DNA from: Sanguinoderma infundibulare
Taxonomy: Eukaryota > Basidiomycota > Agaricomycetes > Polyporales > Polyporaceae
Length of the DNA: 64,000 nucleotides
NCBI GenBank assembly: GCA_032821775.1
Contig: JAVLRN010000016.1
Location: forward strand, 372,001-436,000
Reading direction: 5' to 3'
The notes beneath the pieces are model-generated. The model was not told the DNA's origin. It made no database searches and saw nothing but the letters and a program-made list of their open reading frames with translations. The translations under genes and the position numbers were made by a program. Shown piece after piece: positions 1-10,905 of the stretch (the stretch's first letter is position 1; the number at the start of each line of letters is the position of its first letter).

Positions 1-319
1 CCTAAAAACGTAAAGGAGACGGTGGACAGGAAGGTATCGCGAGGACCGGAACTAGGATTGTAACAGGAAGCCATTTCTGGTCCTGTTACAAGGCTGTTCC
101 GGCCAGCGATATCTGCCATTGCCCGTCGTGAAGGCACGTCGCGCTTAACGGCCGAGCACGATTCGGAGGCCCATTTTGACAGTTAGACCTAAAGGATGGC
201 CTCTGTGTGGTTCTGTCTCGTTCTCTTCCCCGTCTTGGACCACGCACGCGAGGGCCTCCCTTAACGGCTAGTGACAAGATTAGGGTGTGAGACTTTACAC
301 TGTTCTGACTATACTGCAG
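1..319 (+). repeat. Long-intron sequence of pyridoxal kinase with hairpin (copy A1)
   Basis: This is the same intron insert as at 13629-14007. A perfect 11-bp inverted repeat (58-68 and 81-91, starting TTGTAACAGGA) with a 12-base loop sits inside it. No coding potential is evident. Confidence 0.7.
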
Positions 320-929
320 GGTCCTTACAGACACCAAACTCACCGACGCCGCCTCCCTCCGGCAAGCCATCCGAACCCTTCATGAAACATACCACGTTCC
401 CCACGTAGTCGTCAGCTCCATACCCCTCAAGCCCTGGCTTCTCGATCTCCTTCCCCCACACCTCCGTCCAGCCACCTCCGCCTCCGCCTTCCTCGCCTGC
501 ATCGCGTCCTCTCAACAAGGTGCCGACGTTGCCGTCTACGCCATCACCTTTCCATGCCTCCCAGGCTACTTCTCCGGTGTCGGCGACCTCTTCTCCGCCC
601 TCGTCCTCGCGCACTTCGACGAACGCAAAGCCCAACCGACGGCATCCAGCGACAAGTCGGACTCGGAGACACCGTTGTCACGCGCGGTGTCGCGCGCGGT
701 GAGCAAGACGCACGCGATGCTCGTGCTCACCCATGAGGCTGCGGCCATGCTCCCCGAGGACGAGCGGACGGCGACGGACGAGGAGGCGGACGCTCGCGAG
801 CCAATGCGGAAGATCAGGCGGATGCGCGGCCGCGAGCTGCGCTTGATCCAGGGACAGGACATCATTCGAGGTACGCAGCCTGTAGAGCATAGAACACTGC
901 AACTTTGGGATGGGTTCTGGGGGGCGTAG
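320..929 (+). CDS. Pyridoxal kinase, last exon of a gene cut by the window edge (copy A1)
   Basis: This is the final exon of a second pyridoxal (vitamin B6) kinase gene; the enzyme phosphorylates pyridoxal, pyridoxine or pyridoxamine with ATP in the cytosol. The frame opens after a CAG acceptor at 317-319 and reads [17 protein letters not shown], then the conserved PfkB-type [14 protein letters not shown] motif containing the catalytic Asp, and ends with a TAG at 927-929. Positions 1-319 are the 3' part of the preceding long intron. The sequence is nearly identical to exon 6 of the complete gene at 12930-14617, with only a few amino-acid changes (for example KPWLL versus KAWLL). The upstream exons lie outside the window, so whether this copy is complete is unknown. 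Confidence 0.85.
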
Positions 930-1050
930 AAGTTCAAGGACCGCAATATTACTTTGCACGTAATTGGTGTTCAGTGGTTGGCGATGTACCTGATGTCAAA
1001 CGTGCAACGAGCTACAACGAGCCATACCTACTTCAAGTCTGGCTTTTGTG
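913..1050 (+). repeat. Dispersed repeat R, copy 1
   Basis: About 140 bp beginning near the pyridoxal kinase stop (GCGTAGAAGTTCAAGG) and ending near GTCTGGCTTTTGTG. The same sequence occurs at 14601-14738 behind the second pyridoxal kinase copy, and at 3501-3655 where it replaces the end of a FunK1 gene. It marks a rearrangement boundary. No long frame is shared by the three copies. Confidence 0.7.
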
Positions 1051-2211
1051 CCACCACTGGCAAAAACGGTAATGGACACTGCCGGATGCACTCAGCGCTG
1101 ACCCCCGAGGATAGCGACCCACCCACACAATCCCCCTAATCTCCTCTCTCTCATCGACGACTAGAGCAACACGGGTCCCCCTCATCCTCCTCCTCCCCAC
1201 CTCCTGACAACTTCACAGTTCTTGAACAGCCCCGCCGAATTCAAGCTGGACCTGCTGTACGCTTGTCTCGACTATGACATCAACAAGCTTGCTTCAATCG
1301 GAGGGGACGGGTTTCTCCCGGCATCATGGTCGTCCAGCGTGCCAACTCGATCTCGGAGACTTCGCTCTCTAGCGATGATGTAGTCATCGGCTTCAAGACC
1401 AGAGCCATCTACGAGCAAACGTTGGACATGCTCACCAGGCTCTCGCGCGACAGGTTTCTGGAGATGTACGATCGATCCGAGAGTATGCGCCCTCGTGGAG
1501 CAGGCATAGCAGCTTTCCTGTTCGAAGGTCTTTACCTGCGAAACCAAGAAGGCCGGGCAGAGTAGTTGCCCCGGCTCGGCGATGTGCTCTTATAACTCTT
1601 CTCTTATCTGGCACTCATATCTCCGAGTTAAGCACTGATGCGGGCATCTTCGGTATTGGCAAAGAAGAGGGAGGAGTGCTGCTTCGGAGAAGCCTCGTGC
1701 CGTGCTGGCGTGGACTCAGGCTTCGGTGGTTAAACGCTGAGGGACCGATTCCAGGGAGTCTACTGGGAAGAGTTCGTGCTGAGAAACGTTGACCCAGAAA
1801 TATCTGTATTTCACGAATATCATAGACCAAGACACACCCGCTTCAAGTCCACGGAATGTTGCACGAGCTATTCCGTTGCGCTTTAGAGGCCGAATGGGCG
1901 CTTGTCACCCATCCTTTCCTAATCGGGAAGCTGTGTTGAACTCCGCCGTCCACGCGCCGCATGTTGCAATTTGCAACCAACCGCCAACATACTCCTTCCC
2001 CGTCAGGCTTCCTTGTTCACAGGATTCTTTATCATATTGTATTGTGAGCCATATCTGGAAGGACTTGTCTGCACAGAAACTGACTCACGTCGTGCCCAGG
2101 TCGCTGTGTGGCCAAATCACCGACGGGACTGAGCCACCTTCCGTAGCTCCAGGCGTATGCCGTTCTGGCGCACAAAAGAACAGTCGGAGTTTGTAAACAC
2201 CTCCTCGTGCG
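1051..2211. other. Block A1 spacer between pyridoxal kinase and FunK1
   Basis: It is collinear with 14739-16392 except that a 484-bp element found there (15361-15844) is absent here. It contains a small frame at 1326-1565. Its right part (about 1795-2200) is also found inverted at 36680-37060 upstream of the longer FunK1 gene, so it is the original FunK1 5' flank. Nothing else coding is recognised. Confidence 0.6.
1326..1565 (+). CDS. Small hypothetical frame, 79 aa (copy A1)
   Basis: An ATG-initiated frame of 79 codons has the same predicted protein as the copy at 15014-15253. It contains RGAGIAAFLFEGLYL near its end and stops with TAG. A second stretch just upstream, in another frame, starts FLNSPAEFKLDLLYACLDYD after a possible CAG acceptor near 1219, so this may be the 3' remnant of a larger gene of unknown family. 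The pattern faintly recalls the region before the nuclease domain of Crinkler-like proteins, but that is only an impression. It may not be expressed. Confidence 0.3.
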   Translation: MVVQRANSISETSLSSDDVVIGFKTRAIYEQTLDMLTRLSRDRFLEMYDRSESMRPRGAGIAAFLFEGLYLRNQEGRAE

Positions 2212-2219
2212 TATAAAAA
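2212..2219 (+). promoter_or_regulatory. TATA box before truncated FunK1 copy A1
   Basis: TATAAAAA lies about 100 bp upstream of the first in-frame ATG (2321). Comparison with the inverted FunK1 copy (TATA at 36690-36684, ATG at 36619) shows that the original leader and start codon were deleted between this TATA box and the coding sequence. Confidence 0.55.
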
Positions 2220-2320
2220 GCCGAAGCATTCCATAATTTGATACACTCCTTCTGTCTACAACAATTGCGCGTTCGAACCGAGGCAAGGAACTCGCGACTC
2301 TCCTCATCGACGAGTGCGGT

Positions 2321-3580
2321 ATGGGTCCACGCTTCCATCTGCTCGGCGATGAGCTCTTCTCCGAGTTGTTCTCTACCCCCGGCCCCAGTGAAAAGGAGCG
2401 CGAGAAGTTCAAGGAGCCGGAGCTCTCTGAGGGCGTGGCAAAGCGTGCGATTTATCCAGAACTGGTGCGTTGCTCCGATCGCTAACCGCTCCTACATACC
2501 CATCTAATCGAGACTGTGGCTGCGTAGGCCAAGGTCGTCCAGTCCGTCTTGGACGCCACGGGGTGCAACGACCTGCACTTCTTGGATACTGCGAACCACA
2601 AGGCCAAGGACGGCAATTCGGGCAAGAAGCATACGTTTAACGACGGCGGGATCTACACGAAATCCTCCTTGGCATGCGCGGCGACCGACTTCACCGCCGA
2701 CGATCGCAAGAAGAGCCGCATGAAAGCGTCGGTCCTGGAGAAGCGTGCTCTCGGGCGTCGGTCCTGGTTCTGGATTGACGTTCCATTCGAGGCTACAGGC
2801 GCGGACCAGCGCTCTGCATTCTATTTCAAGACCAAGCCGAGAGGATACAAGCGTAAGTTTGCGACTTCGGCTGCTGGTGCTTCCCGATCAGCGAAAGATG
2901 CTGGTCAGGCTTCGGAGAAGGCTACAGAGGCCGCAACGGAGGGCGCGGATCAAGAGGAGCAAGGACATGCGGACGAGGATGAGGAAAGTGGTGGCGTCGC
3001 GGCAGAGGCTGGAGGAGAAGCTGGCGAGGTCGCCGTGCGGAACGCCCCCGAAGCAACGAACGCCAGAGCAGCTGCGGGCGCTGAGGGCGGCGCCAAGTCG
3101 ACCGCCGAACGGAAGACCACAACGCGGAACGTGCCGCCCTTCATCAGGCTTTCGAAGGAGGGAGAAGTCGCGCTTGGACAATTCCTCGAGTACCACATGA
3201 ACGTCTTCAAGTTCCAGCACCGCACCTTCTGCTTCTCTGTCTACGTCTGCTACGACATGGCGCGCCTCTGCTACTTTGACCGCTCTGGAGTCTACGTTAC
3301 GGAGCCGTTCCTGTGGATCAAGAAGACGTCGCTCCTGCACGACTTCGTCTGGAAGCTCGCGAAGTTGATGATGGCGAAGGGCCCGGCGGCCCTTGGACGG
3401 GACCCGACTGCGAAGCTCGCGGAACCCGAAGCGAAGGCCAAGTTCATGGCGCTCAAGGACGACATTACGCTTGACGAGCACGTTCGAGAGGGTTTCAATA
3501 TGGGGAGCGTAGAAGTTCAAGGACAGCAATATTACTTTGCACGTAATTGGAGTTCAGTGGTTGGCGATGAGCACACATAA
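2321..3580 (+). pseudogene. FunK1-type kinase, 5'-deleted and 3'-truncated (copy A1)
   Basis: Exon 1 remnant 2321-2464 (from MGPRFHLLGDELF) and exon 2 (2528-3580) join in frame to about 398 codons. The product matches the N-terminal and middle part of the FunK1 genes at 16500-19721 and 36619-33060: the SLACAATDF region, an Ala/Glu-rich linker, and VCYDMARLCYFDRSGVYVTE. Near 3500 the FunK1 sequence stops abruptly and continues into dispersed repeat R, adding about 26 foreign residues before a TAA. Everything downstream is missing, including the catalytic loop (HRDIS..N) and DWD motif, so no kinase activity is expected. The first ~90 residues of the longer copy are also lost. It could only act as a truncated pseudokinase, if expressed. 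Confidence 0.8.
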
Positions 3581-3655
3581 TGCCGGTACCTGATGTCGAT
3601 GGTGCAACGAGCTACAACGAGCGATACCTAGGAGGCTTCGAGTCTGGCTTTTGTG
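3501..3655 (+). repeat. Dispersed repeat R, copy 2, at FunK1 breakpoint
   Basis: It starts TGGGGAGCGTAGAAGTTCAAGG and matches the 3' flank of both pyridoxal kinase copies (913 and 14601) over about 150 bp, with a small insertion near 3570-3580. Here it follows the broken FunK1 frame directly and leads into block B1. Confidence 0.7.
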
Positions 3656-4309
3656 AGAGCAGGAATGGTTGCTTTCCTGCATGGAGGTGGGGTTAGCTTT
3701 CTTCCCTCGGCGTTGCCGGATGTACGGAAGAGGCGGGTGTCCGAGCGCGGCAATGTATTTCGTTCGCGCGGATGTGTGGCTGTGTGCGTGCGATAGCCGA
3801 GGCGTTGAGTAGAGTATGGCCAAGTGGGGCAAGCGGCGACGGGAGTACCAGGTAGAACGAGTGTGATAGGGCATATTTTGAGCTCTATAGTACGGTAGGA
3901 GCATGTTTTAGGGACTATAGTACAGTAGGAGGCCTCTGTGCTATGGTATAGGCGTCTGAGGGACAGGAGGACATGTTCTGGGCAGCAGCGCACTCAATTC
4001 GACCATCAGGGAGTTCAGCGGAAACAACGTATTTCATTGGAGCTGCCTAGTACACTCAGTACACTACTCGTATATACACACTATGAACTCCCGCGAATCA
4101 TCGTCCATCCATCTCGAGAGTCGGGCAGCATGTGATGCACATGGCCCCACAGCGAACCAACTAGCTCACCCTGGAGTGTCGCTTCCGCGGTTTTCAGGTG
4201 GGAGATTGTGAGACATGGGATGACGCGCGAGCGGTGATGTAGGGAGGAATACCGGAAGTGGCTGACGTCGTCCACTGGCGAGCGGAGATCGTACCGAGCG
4301 TCCATACTG

Positions 4310-5860
4310 AGAAAGTTCGAGATTCGCGCCCGAAGGCCTGAAAATTCGAATCAACTTCAGTGGGCCGCGCGGGACTCGTTCAAGGACGTACCATGTTCGG
4401 GTACTCCGCAAGAAAACGGCGCAGTACAATTGCGTTCCAGGCGGACGCGGTACCAAGATGCGTGCCCAAAGCTACAAATGTTCTGTTGACAGACCGCGGT
4501 AAGCGTTCGCGACGACGTGCTCCAAAGCGGTCAGCAGAACAGTGTACCAAGCGTGTCGTCAACGCTGGCTGGCCTTTGCGAGCTCTGTACAGCACTGGCG
4601 CGCCTCCGCTCGTTGCTTCCCTGCTGTGCATCTCTTTCTTCGCGCATGCACCGTTTTTCCGCTTTCAGTTTTGTTCTACTCGGACCGCGCGCCTGGATAC
4701 TCATTAAATCCCTGATTGCAGTACCAAACCGGCTCAATGGATCACGTACCAAGTAATGCCGACCCCAGACCAACTAGCTCGATTGGCGAGCTTACAAGAG
4801 GTGCTGTCCATACAGTGACCCAACGTAGCTCACGCCCGGTCGGTGTTCGCGAGGAGGAGGATGTAGCCGATGAATGTGACAGACGAGATGAACGGCGCGC
4901 GATAGTTAACGCGTTCTGACCACCAGGCAATGAACACGGTGAGGATGGTCGCAAGCGCGTAGGGAGGCACGGTGAGCACTTGAGACTGAGCGGCAGTGGA
5001 GCCAAGGTCGGCGGTGATCGTGGGCAGGAAGAGGGAGAAGGTATAGAGGGGGAGCGAGAGCATTTGAAACGCGAAGCAGTACAGACGACTCTTGAGGTCG
5101 GTGAGAGCAAGCCAGACAACAGACCAGGCGAATGGTTCGTCCCGCATCGCATCACCGTCGTCTTTGAGTTGTGCGTGGACGTGCGCGCGCTCGTCCTTTG
5201 TGAGGAATGTGGACGTGTTAGGGTAGTTCGCTATGAATAAAGGTTGACTCAGGCTGACCATGTATAGGATGACCGGCGCTAGTTCGAAATTTACGTGTGG
5301 AGTCTTGAAAATTCGAATAGCGGTCAGCGCGCGGTGCAGGACTTGAATGTGACAGAAGCAAGAATGTACCATATCCAGGTACTCTGCAAGCAAACAGCGC
5401 AGTACCACACGAGCTCCTTGATGGTGTTCCCGGCGGATGCAGTGTCAACCCACGCTGGTCTGATGCAAGACAGCACTCGCGCGCCGCATAATCGCTTTTG
5501 ATCCCAGCATTGCGGTGTCGCAATGGCGGCTTTGTGGCGTGTGATGTGCGTGCCCTTTGGAATTCGGCGCATTGCTTCTGCTGCCGCTGCTCGTTGCTTC
5601 CCTACTGTGCATCACTCTTCGTGCCCGCGCGCGTGCCTGGAAATGCTTCAACCCGCTGACCACAGTACCAAACCTGCTCAAAGCATTACGTACCAAGTAA
5701 CTTCGACAAAGCATGCGCATGCCGAGAATCATGCAGACTCGGACTGTCCCACGCAGAAGTGCGCACCCGGCTCGATGGAGAAGACGACCGACAGATGTCA
5801 CTGTCGCAAAGCGGGAAGGGTCAGATCCGATATCCATGCGACAGACGTACCAAGTTGCAT
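4310..5860 (-). repeat. Degenerate tandem modules with GTACCAAG boxes (in B1)
   Basis: Two related ~430-bp units (about 4310-4753 and 5270-5697) flank the MFS fragment; each has a CTGAAAATTCGAAT-like box, a CGCTCGTTGCTTCCCTGCTG-like box and an end reading ACGTACCAAGTAA. GTACCAAG occurs at 4450, 4544, 4746, 5690 and 5847. On the minus strand this reads CTTG|GTAC, often followed by GT, like a repeated 5' splice site. The modules may be decayed exon duplications of an unknown minus-strand gene. Confidence 0.45.
4842..5263 (-). pseudogene. MFS transporter fragment, allantoate-permease-like (B1)
   Basis: About 140 residues read openly on the minus strand: PLFIANYPNTSTFLTKDERA, then SRLYCFAFQMLSLPLYTFSLFLP and several hydrophobic helices ending in GYILLLANTDRA. 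This is typical of the central loop and the helices after it in anion:cation symporter (DAL5/allantoate permease type) MFS proteins. The helices before it and the C-terminal part are not found, and sequence on both sides is the GTACCAAG-module repeat, so this is a captured or leftover piece. The frame ends at NTDRA with a stop, where copy B2 continues for a dozen more residues. No transport function is expected. Confidence 0.75.
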
Positions 5861-5965
5861 AGCATCCACCCGCTGGTGCAGACCATTTGCGGCGACTTTG
5901 GTGTGGTCTGCTCTCGAGAAGTGTGGTGGACGACAGAGGTGGCGTGTGCAAGGAGAAAAGCGTCA

Positions 5966-6241
5966 TCAGTAACGATCATTACGGCCTGTATAAATATAGT
6001 ACCTGTGCATCCCGTTCACGACCTCCGCGCTCACGAGACTGATCCCATCTGCCCCAAACTCAAAGTTCTCTTCGCCCACGTGCCGGTGCAGGATCTGGAG
6101 CGGCCTGCCCTCGCTCGACGATGACGACGCGTGCCCAACGCCCTGTGGAGGCTGGCTAGGCGCAGCAGAGCCCTCTTTCGAAGGCATCTTCACGTCCGAG
6201 GCGTCCTTGTCGGCACTGGCATTGCTGTTCACGCCATTCAC
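5966..6241 (-). other. Exon-like open segment after the laccase remnant (B1)
   Basis: A 91-codon open stretch follows a CACAG acceptor about 60 bases after the laccase exon. It begins VNGVNSNASADKDASD, has a Ser run, and ends NFEFGADGISLVSAEVVNGMHRYYIYTG. There is no ATG start; the first codon is GTG. It does not resemble the continuation of a laccase. The C-terminal half is conserved in B2 (about 57703-57830) while the Ser-rich half is broken there. Family unknown. Confidence 0.35.
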
Positions 6242-6309
6242 CTGTGGAGGCTTGCCTTCAGGTCAGCCCCAAACCAAGCACGGAAGTAGAGGGTGAGAGC
6301 TTACCACGA

Positions 6310-6741
6310 AGGAGTACCGCTGAGCGCGAAGATCTGGATCTCATCGAGGGTGAGCGGGACGGTGTTCTGGCCGTCAGCCTCGATGACTGTCATGGAGTAC
6401 CCCACGATCGCGAATTTGTAGTTGGGATCGCAGGAGATACTGACGAGGCAGAACCGGTAGCTGGAGAGAATATGGCCCACGATCAGACGATTCTGGGACC
6501 GAACGATCAAGAAATGACACGCACCGCTTTCCCTGCGTCACCCGGATGACTGCCAGCTCTGACATCAGGTTCTCCCACCAGTGTCCCATGCCGTTGACCA
6601 GGTTGGAGTCCGGCTTCCTGCAGGTTGCGCTGGCGTCAGAACGTGCTCAAGAACGCTGAAGGCCTAATACTTACGGAGGACGATGCGAAGCAAGCCAGGC
6701 CGGGGCGGTGACATGGTACCAGTCCGCGAGCGTAATGATGG
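6310..6741 (-). pseudogene. Laccase (multicopper oxidase) remnant (B1)
   Basis: Three exon pieces on the minus strand match the middle of basidiomycete laccases, secreted copper oxidases acting on phenols and lignin: ITLADWYH (about 6721-6741), [11 protein letters not shown] (about 6525-6570) and, after an intron of about 60 bases, [14 protein letters not shown] followed by [15 protein letters not shown] and EIQIFA. A one-base deletion after EIQIFA shifts the frame so that the expected AQRYSFV is read as LSGTPSW. The N-terminal copper-binding HWHG and HSH motifs and the C-terminal copper ligands are not recognisable. It is a decayed fragment; B2 has the sister copy with different lesions. Confidence 0.8.
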
Positions 6742-8722
6742 GGCTTATTGTAGAATGGTGAGCATATCGCGAACGTCGAGGGAGCATCAGCCGCATACCG
6801 TGGTCGAATAAGGCAGCCGAGTGCAGGCTGCAGTAGTCATAGTCGATGGCCGTCACGAACGAACATGAATGGGGAGCGGGGGAAAGGGCACCGTGATGAA
6901 TGTCGAGGAGATGGGGCGGGGATAGACAGAGGGATGGGTGTCGAGACGACCGAAGGGATACAAGTCCCCGTTCACGACCGACAGTGTGGCCAAAGCAGCA
7001 CAAACAGTTGGCTAAGCCCCGTTGCTTAGCCATCTTGCGACATCTATTTTTTGAGTCAGCGCATCCGCAATCAATTACCCGCAAATGCGGTTCATCCGAT
7101 GCTGCGTGCGCTCACGTACCTGAGAATTCATGGCCGCTGCTAGACCGTTGCCACTGTTACGGCCGGTCCAATCCACGGACGTACATTCCGGGTACCTCGA
7201 ACACTGGGAGCAGCATTATAACAGCACGATTACGCATAGAATCCATAGGCCACGTAGGGCTGTGGATGGACTGGCGTCCTTGACACCAATGCGCGCCGTA
7301 GCTGGACAAAACCTGGCACTGAAGTTTCGGACGCAGATGTCAATGTCGCAGAGGAGGCTTCTGTGACCTTCTGCTTTCCCCATGTGCGCAATGATATGGG
7401 AGAATCGGTGATGAACATGGATGACATGGATTTGATGAGCTTCTGTTGGGTCCTTCGACGGCGCTGCTCACGCGCGGGCTTCGCGGATCGCTTGTCAGCT
7501 GAGATGCGGCTGCGTCCAGAGTTGTTCCAGGTTGGCACATACCGGCAGGGTTACACAGCGGCAAACAGGGCGAGCGGTCCTCGGAGGTGTCTGGAAGGGC
7601 CTCTTGCTCTGCGATCCCAGGATGATTGGCGGCTTGCGTGAGTGACATTCGCTTCTTCGGGACTCCTCGCACGGCCTATACGGAATCCACAGTCAGTAAT
7701 GAGCGAGACCTGGCCGGATCCCCCGGGTGCATCATTCTCGAATGATTCCAATTTGCAGTATCCATCATAAAGATAACCGCAGTTAGACGCAATTCAGTCG
7801 CAAGGATTCTGTCCCTGGCAACGACTTCGTGCAGTCTGGCTTGCCCGCAGGCTGTACCCGGCGTATCAGAAATCCCATAATTACATACCAGAAATTGATC
7901 TCTTGCACAGATCTTCGTGGATGCGGAGAATTGGTTTGCCGGTCGTCGACGGTGGTGGTGGGAATCAAGTTGATCAAGCGCCGAAGTATGCGAGGATGAG
8001 TGGACGAAATAGGGGACGCAAGCCGCATCCCGGCTGAGTGGAGAAAGCGAACTGTCAGAAAGAATTTCGACAGACAAACAGATCACTGACGTAGATTACT
8101 GGCGTGCGAGTCTGTCCTGCGGCCCTCGGACGGCGAGTTCCAGATGCCGATGCGCGATGTGCGTCCCTTGACAACGACGGGGAGCGCGCGTTCGCAAAGT
8201 ATCTCGCCAATCAAGATGCTCATCTGGAAGTTCCACGCGCACGGATGCGACGACCTTCGAGCCGCGGTCGTCAGAGATCTTGTGGGTCCTGGCCAGGGGC
8301 CGACGCATCGGGTAGGCACGCCTCGAAATTGAGAGTCGATCTAGGCTTGCAGCATTGATGTAATGGAGCTCGAGCGGCAGACGCCAGATACACCAACCAA
8401 CTTTGACACACTGACATTCATCAGAACTACAGTAAGAAATGAATGGTATGTACTTACACGCATGATGGATGCAAATAGGTTGGTTCATCTGGTGAATGCG
8501 AGGTAACAAGGTAGAGTCGATGTAAGTGCAGGAAATAGTGACCGCATCTCGGGGACTAAAGGTAAGGTCATGTGTGAGTATCCCGAGCTCGCAAAGAAGA
8601 ATGCAATGACGAATGGAGCACTCACTTGGCAGGCCATCCGGCTAGCGATTCGACATCTGCGTCGCCTGGTCAAACATCTCCAGTAGCTGCGCACCCTCCA
8701 CGGCGAGGTCCCAGAGTGATCC

Positions 8723-9242
8723 ATGCTTTTCGACGACAAGCCCCAGACCGAGGAACATGCGGACGGCGTCTTGCACAAGGAGTTCCGCGCGTTCGTATCT
8801 CCTTCCTCCCATTTCGCCAGGGCGCGCGGGCTGACGAGGAATTGCTCTGCCACACTTGCAGCACGCACCGTAAGCCGCGCGACTTCGCAAACGGGATCGA
8901 CATTCGCTACGAGCCCTCGGCGATCGTCGACCTGAAGCATCAGTCTCGCGCGTCGAAGCTCATCGTGGGCGAGCGCATGATCCCACACGACTTCGTCCAG
9001 ACGTCAACCCCTTGAACATCCGCGATGCCGTGCCTTCCGACATGCGCTGCATGATCCTTGTCTTCCCGGGCGACATCAACGTGAGGGAGACCACATCGCG
9101 CGCTCGAGGATTCGCGGAGCGCATGGACGTCCTGGACGGGTTCTTGAAGCATTTCGAGCAAGGTGATCATGAGAAGGTGTTTGACGTGATCTGCGTCTGC
9201 GCAATGAGCACGGACGACATGGACGACACGGGCGAGCGATTC
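8723..9242 (+). pseudogene. Phenol 2-monooxygenase remnant (3' part)
   Basis: Three adjacent stretches in different frames match the end of FAD-dependent phenol 2-monooxygenases: FDDKPQTEEHADGVLHKEF (8723-8795), GIDIRYEPSAIVDLKHQSRA with IVGERMIPHDFVQ (about 8890-9005), and LNIRDAVPSDMRCMILVFPGD to KVFDVICVCA (9008-9210), the thioredoxin-like C-terminal domain. The first shift may be a real intron (GTATCT at about 8801 to GCAG at about 8860), but the second, at about 9005, is a frameshift within continuous coding sequence. The FAD-binding N-terminal half is not found. The remnant is in B1 only. Confidence 0.75.
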
Positions 9243-9329
9243 TTTTCGCGTCAAGCTTTCCACCTCCTTTGCGGCTGCCACAGCCCTCGAAGCACTGGTC
9301 AAAGTGGACAGTTGTCTCACTGCTATGTA

Positions 9330-10140
9330 GTACGCGTGTTGGGAGCGACTAGAACGGATCTACAGTCTGCTAGGGAGATGGGGTCATCGCCAATGGGTAC
9401 TTCGAGAACAGCGTGGCATATGTTCTCGCCCGACTTGCTCGCGCCGCGATGGATGATGACATCGGTGAGTTCGGGTACGCGTTTGCGGGGAAGGCAAATG
9501 GCTCGGCACAGGGACGCATTTCCATTCTGGTGACGACTGGGCGAGGAAGCCTAGTCAAAGACCGTGTTAGCTGGCGAACACAAAAACGAAGGGATGGGAC
9601 TCACGCACGCAGTCCAGACTGCGCTCACAAGCGAAGCGCGACATGATCGCCCTGTTAAAGTCAGTTCCGAACGGCATGCGTGGAGGGAGAACCGGTCGTC
9701 AAAGCTCACCTGGACGCCAACTTGGTACTGTGCGGCCTGCAGCCGACCGCTCTCGCACAAAAAAGACCGTGGCCTCCGACAGGCGCAGCACTATCTGAGA
9801 AACGCTTTAGCGTAGCGTCGCGCTCAGGAGGGGCGGCCGAAGACCTACTTGGCACAGGGGCATGGTGCGCGATTTTCGCTTTGACCGTGAGGTCGACGCC
9901 GGTACCCCCGACCCTCCTGGTCGTCTCGAGATCTTCCGCATCCACCAAGAACATAGCTGCCGTTCGCCGAGTCCCGAACTCGTTCAGTTCGAGTTGCTTC
10001 CGTTCAACGCCGTCCATGGTCCACACTGGGACGGCGGTGAGATCATAAATGTAACCGCACAAGCATAAGCACGATTCGTGAGCTCACCTCGCTTCTGGCC
10101 GAGAACCATCGGTTGGGAGAACACTGCGGCGGTAAAGGTA
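9330..10140. other. B1-specific stretch without a recognised gene
   Basis: Short open frames occur on both strands (for example 9413-9646 + and 10062-9706 -) but no family, start context or splice pattern could be assigned. It has no counterpart in B2. Confidence 0.4.
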
Positions 10141-10905
10141 CATTAATAGAGCAATAGATGGGACAATTATTCACGACTCTATGTATTCTGCCCGGACGAA
10201 GGCAAGAACGTGTGTTATAGATACGATCATCCAGGATCCACGACGACAGGCAAAGGCCGGATTGGGGATCACGGTCGAGTGTTGAAGATCCTGGTGTGAG
10301 ACGAGGTGGGGAACAGGAACGTGAGCAGAGCATACGATGATGCCAGGAACGAGCGGCAGGGGGATGGTTGCGGCGGCAAAGGTAGGTAAGCGGGACCGCC
10401 CATCCGGGTTTAGGATGCGAGGGTGACAACGGTGGTCCAATTGATGGAATTAGGCAGAGGGCGCGAACGCCCGCCGAGGACCGGCGGCGTCTGCTTCACT
10501 TGATACCGCTTCGAGTGCGGATCGCGACGAGAACGCGGCCGGGAAGCGGCCATGTCGGGCTTGCACGGGTTGATTTCGAGGGGTTGGATGACCGCCTCCC
10601 CTGAAGAAACGCAGTATAAAGCGCTTGCAAGCGGGACGCAAATGCTGCAGTACTCACCCGCGTTGTACACACCCACCCGTTGGTACGTCGTGCATCGAGC
10701 TCCTCGCATCCGCTCTGCAAGTCGCTGAAGACACTCCTTGCGCCCTCTGCACATGTCCCAGGGCCCGACGTCCGACGTACGTTCTCTCCGCAAGAGTGTT
10801 GTCCGGACATCTGCGCTAACCGTGGGACATACAGCACCGTGACGACGTCGAAAGGTGGGCTGCAGAGCGAATAGAGGTATGCCAGTCAATCTACAGTACT
10901 TGAGG

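Larger units (their letters stand above)
3720..10700. repeat. Segmental duplication B, copy 1 (B1)
   Basis: It is collinear with 54765-62930 over most of its length with visible point and indel divergence. Shared parts are the left end with GACTATAGTACGGTAGGAG-type direct repeats, the MFS fragment, the laccase remnant, the region around 7000-8060, a stretch at 8104-8330 (compare 61700-61910) and a right end at about 10180-10700 (compare 62230-62925). B1 alone carries a phenol-hydroxylase remnant (8723-9242) and 9330-10140. Parts of B1 not described in other entries (3720-4310, 6765-8720) show no frame that could be assigned. Confidence 0.75.

Noticed and set aside
2888..3529. Long minus-strand frames opposite FunK1 exons (also near 17067-17813, 11617-12069 and 35000-35422)
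   Set aside because: They recur opposite every FunK1 copy and follow from its codon usage; no independent start or family.
7783..8028. Possible laccase N-terminal exon (RLINLIPTTTVDDRQTN..HPRRSVQE) in B1 and its B2 match at 59498-59719
   Set aside because: Position and strand would suit a laccase 5' exon, but the copper-binding HWHG motif cannot be read in any frame, so the similarity was judged too weak.
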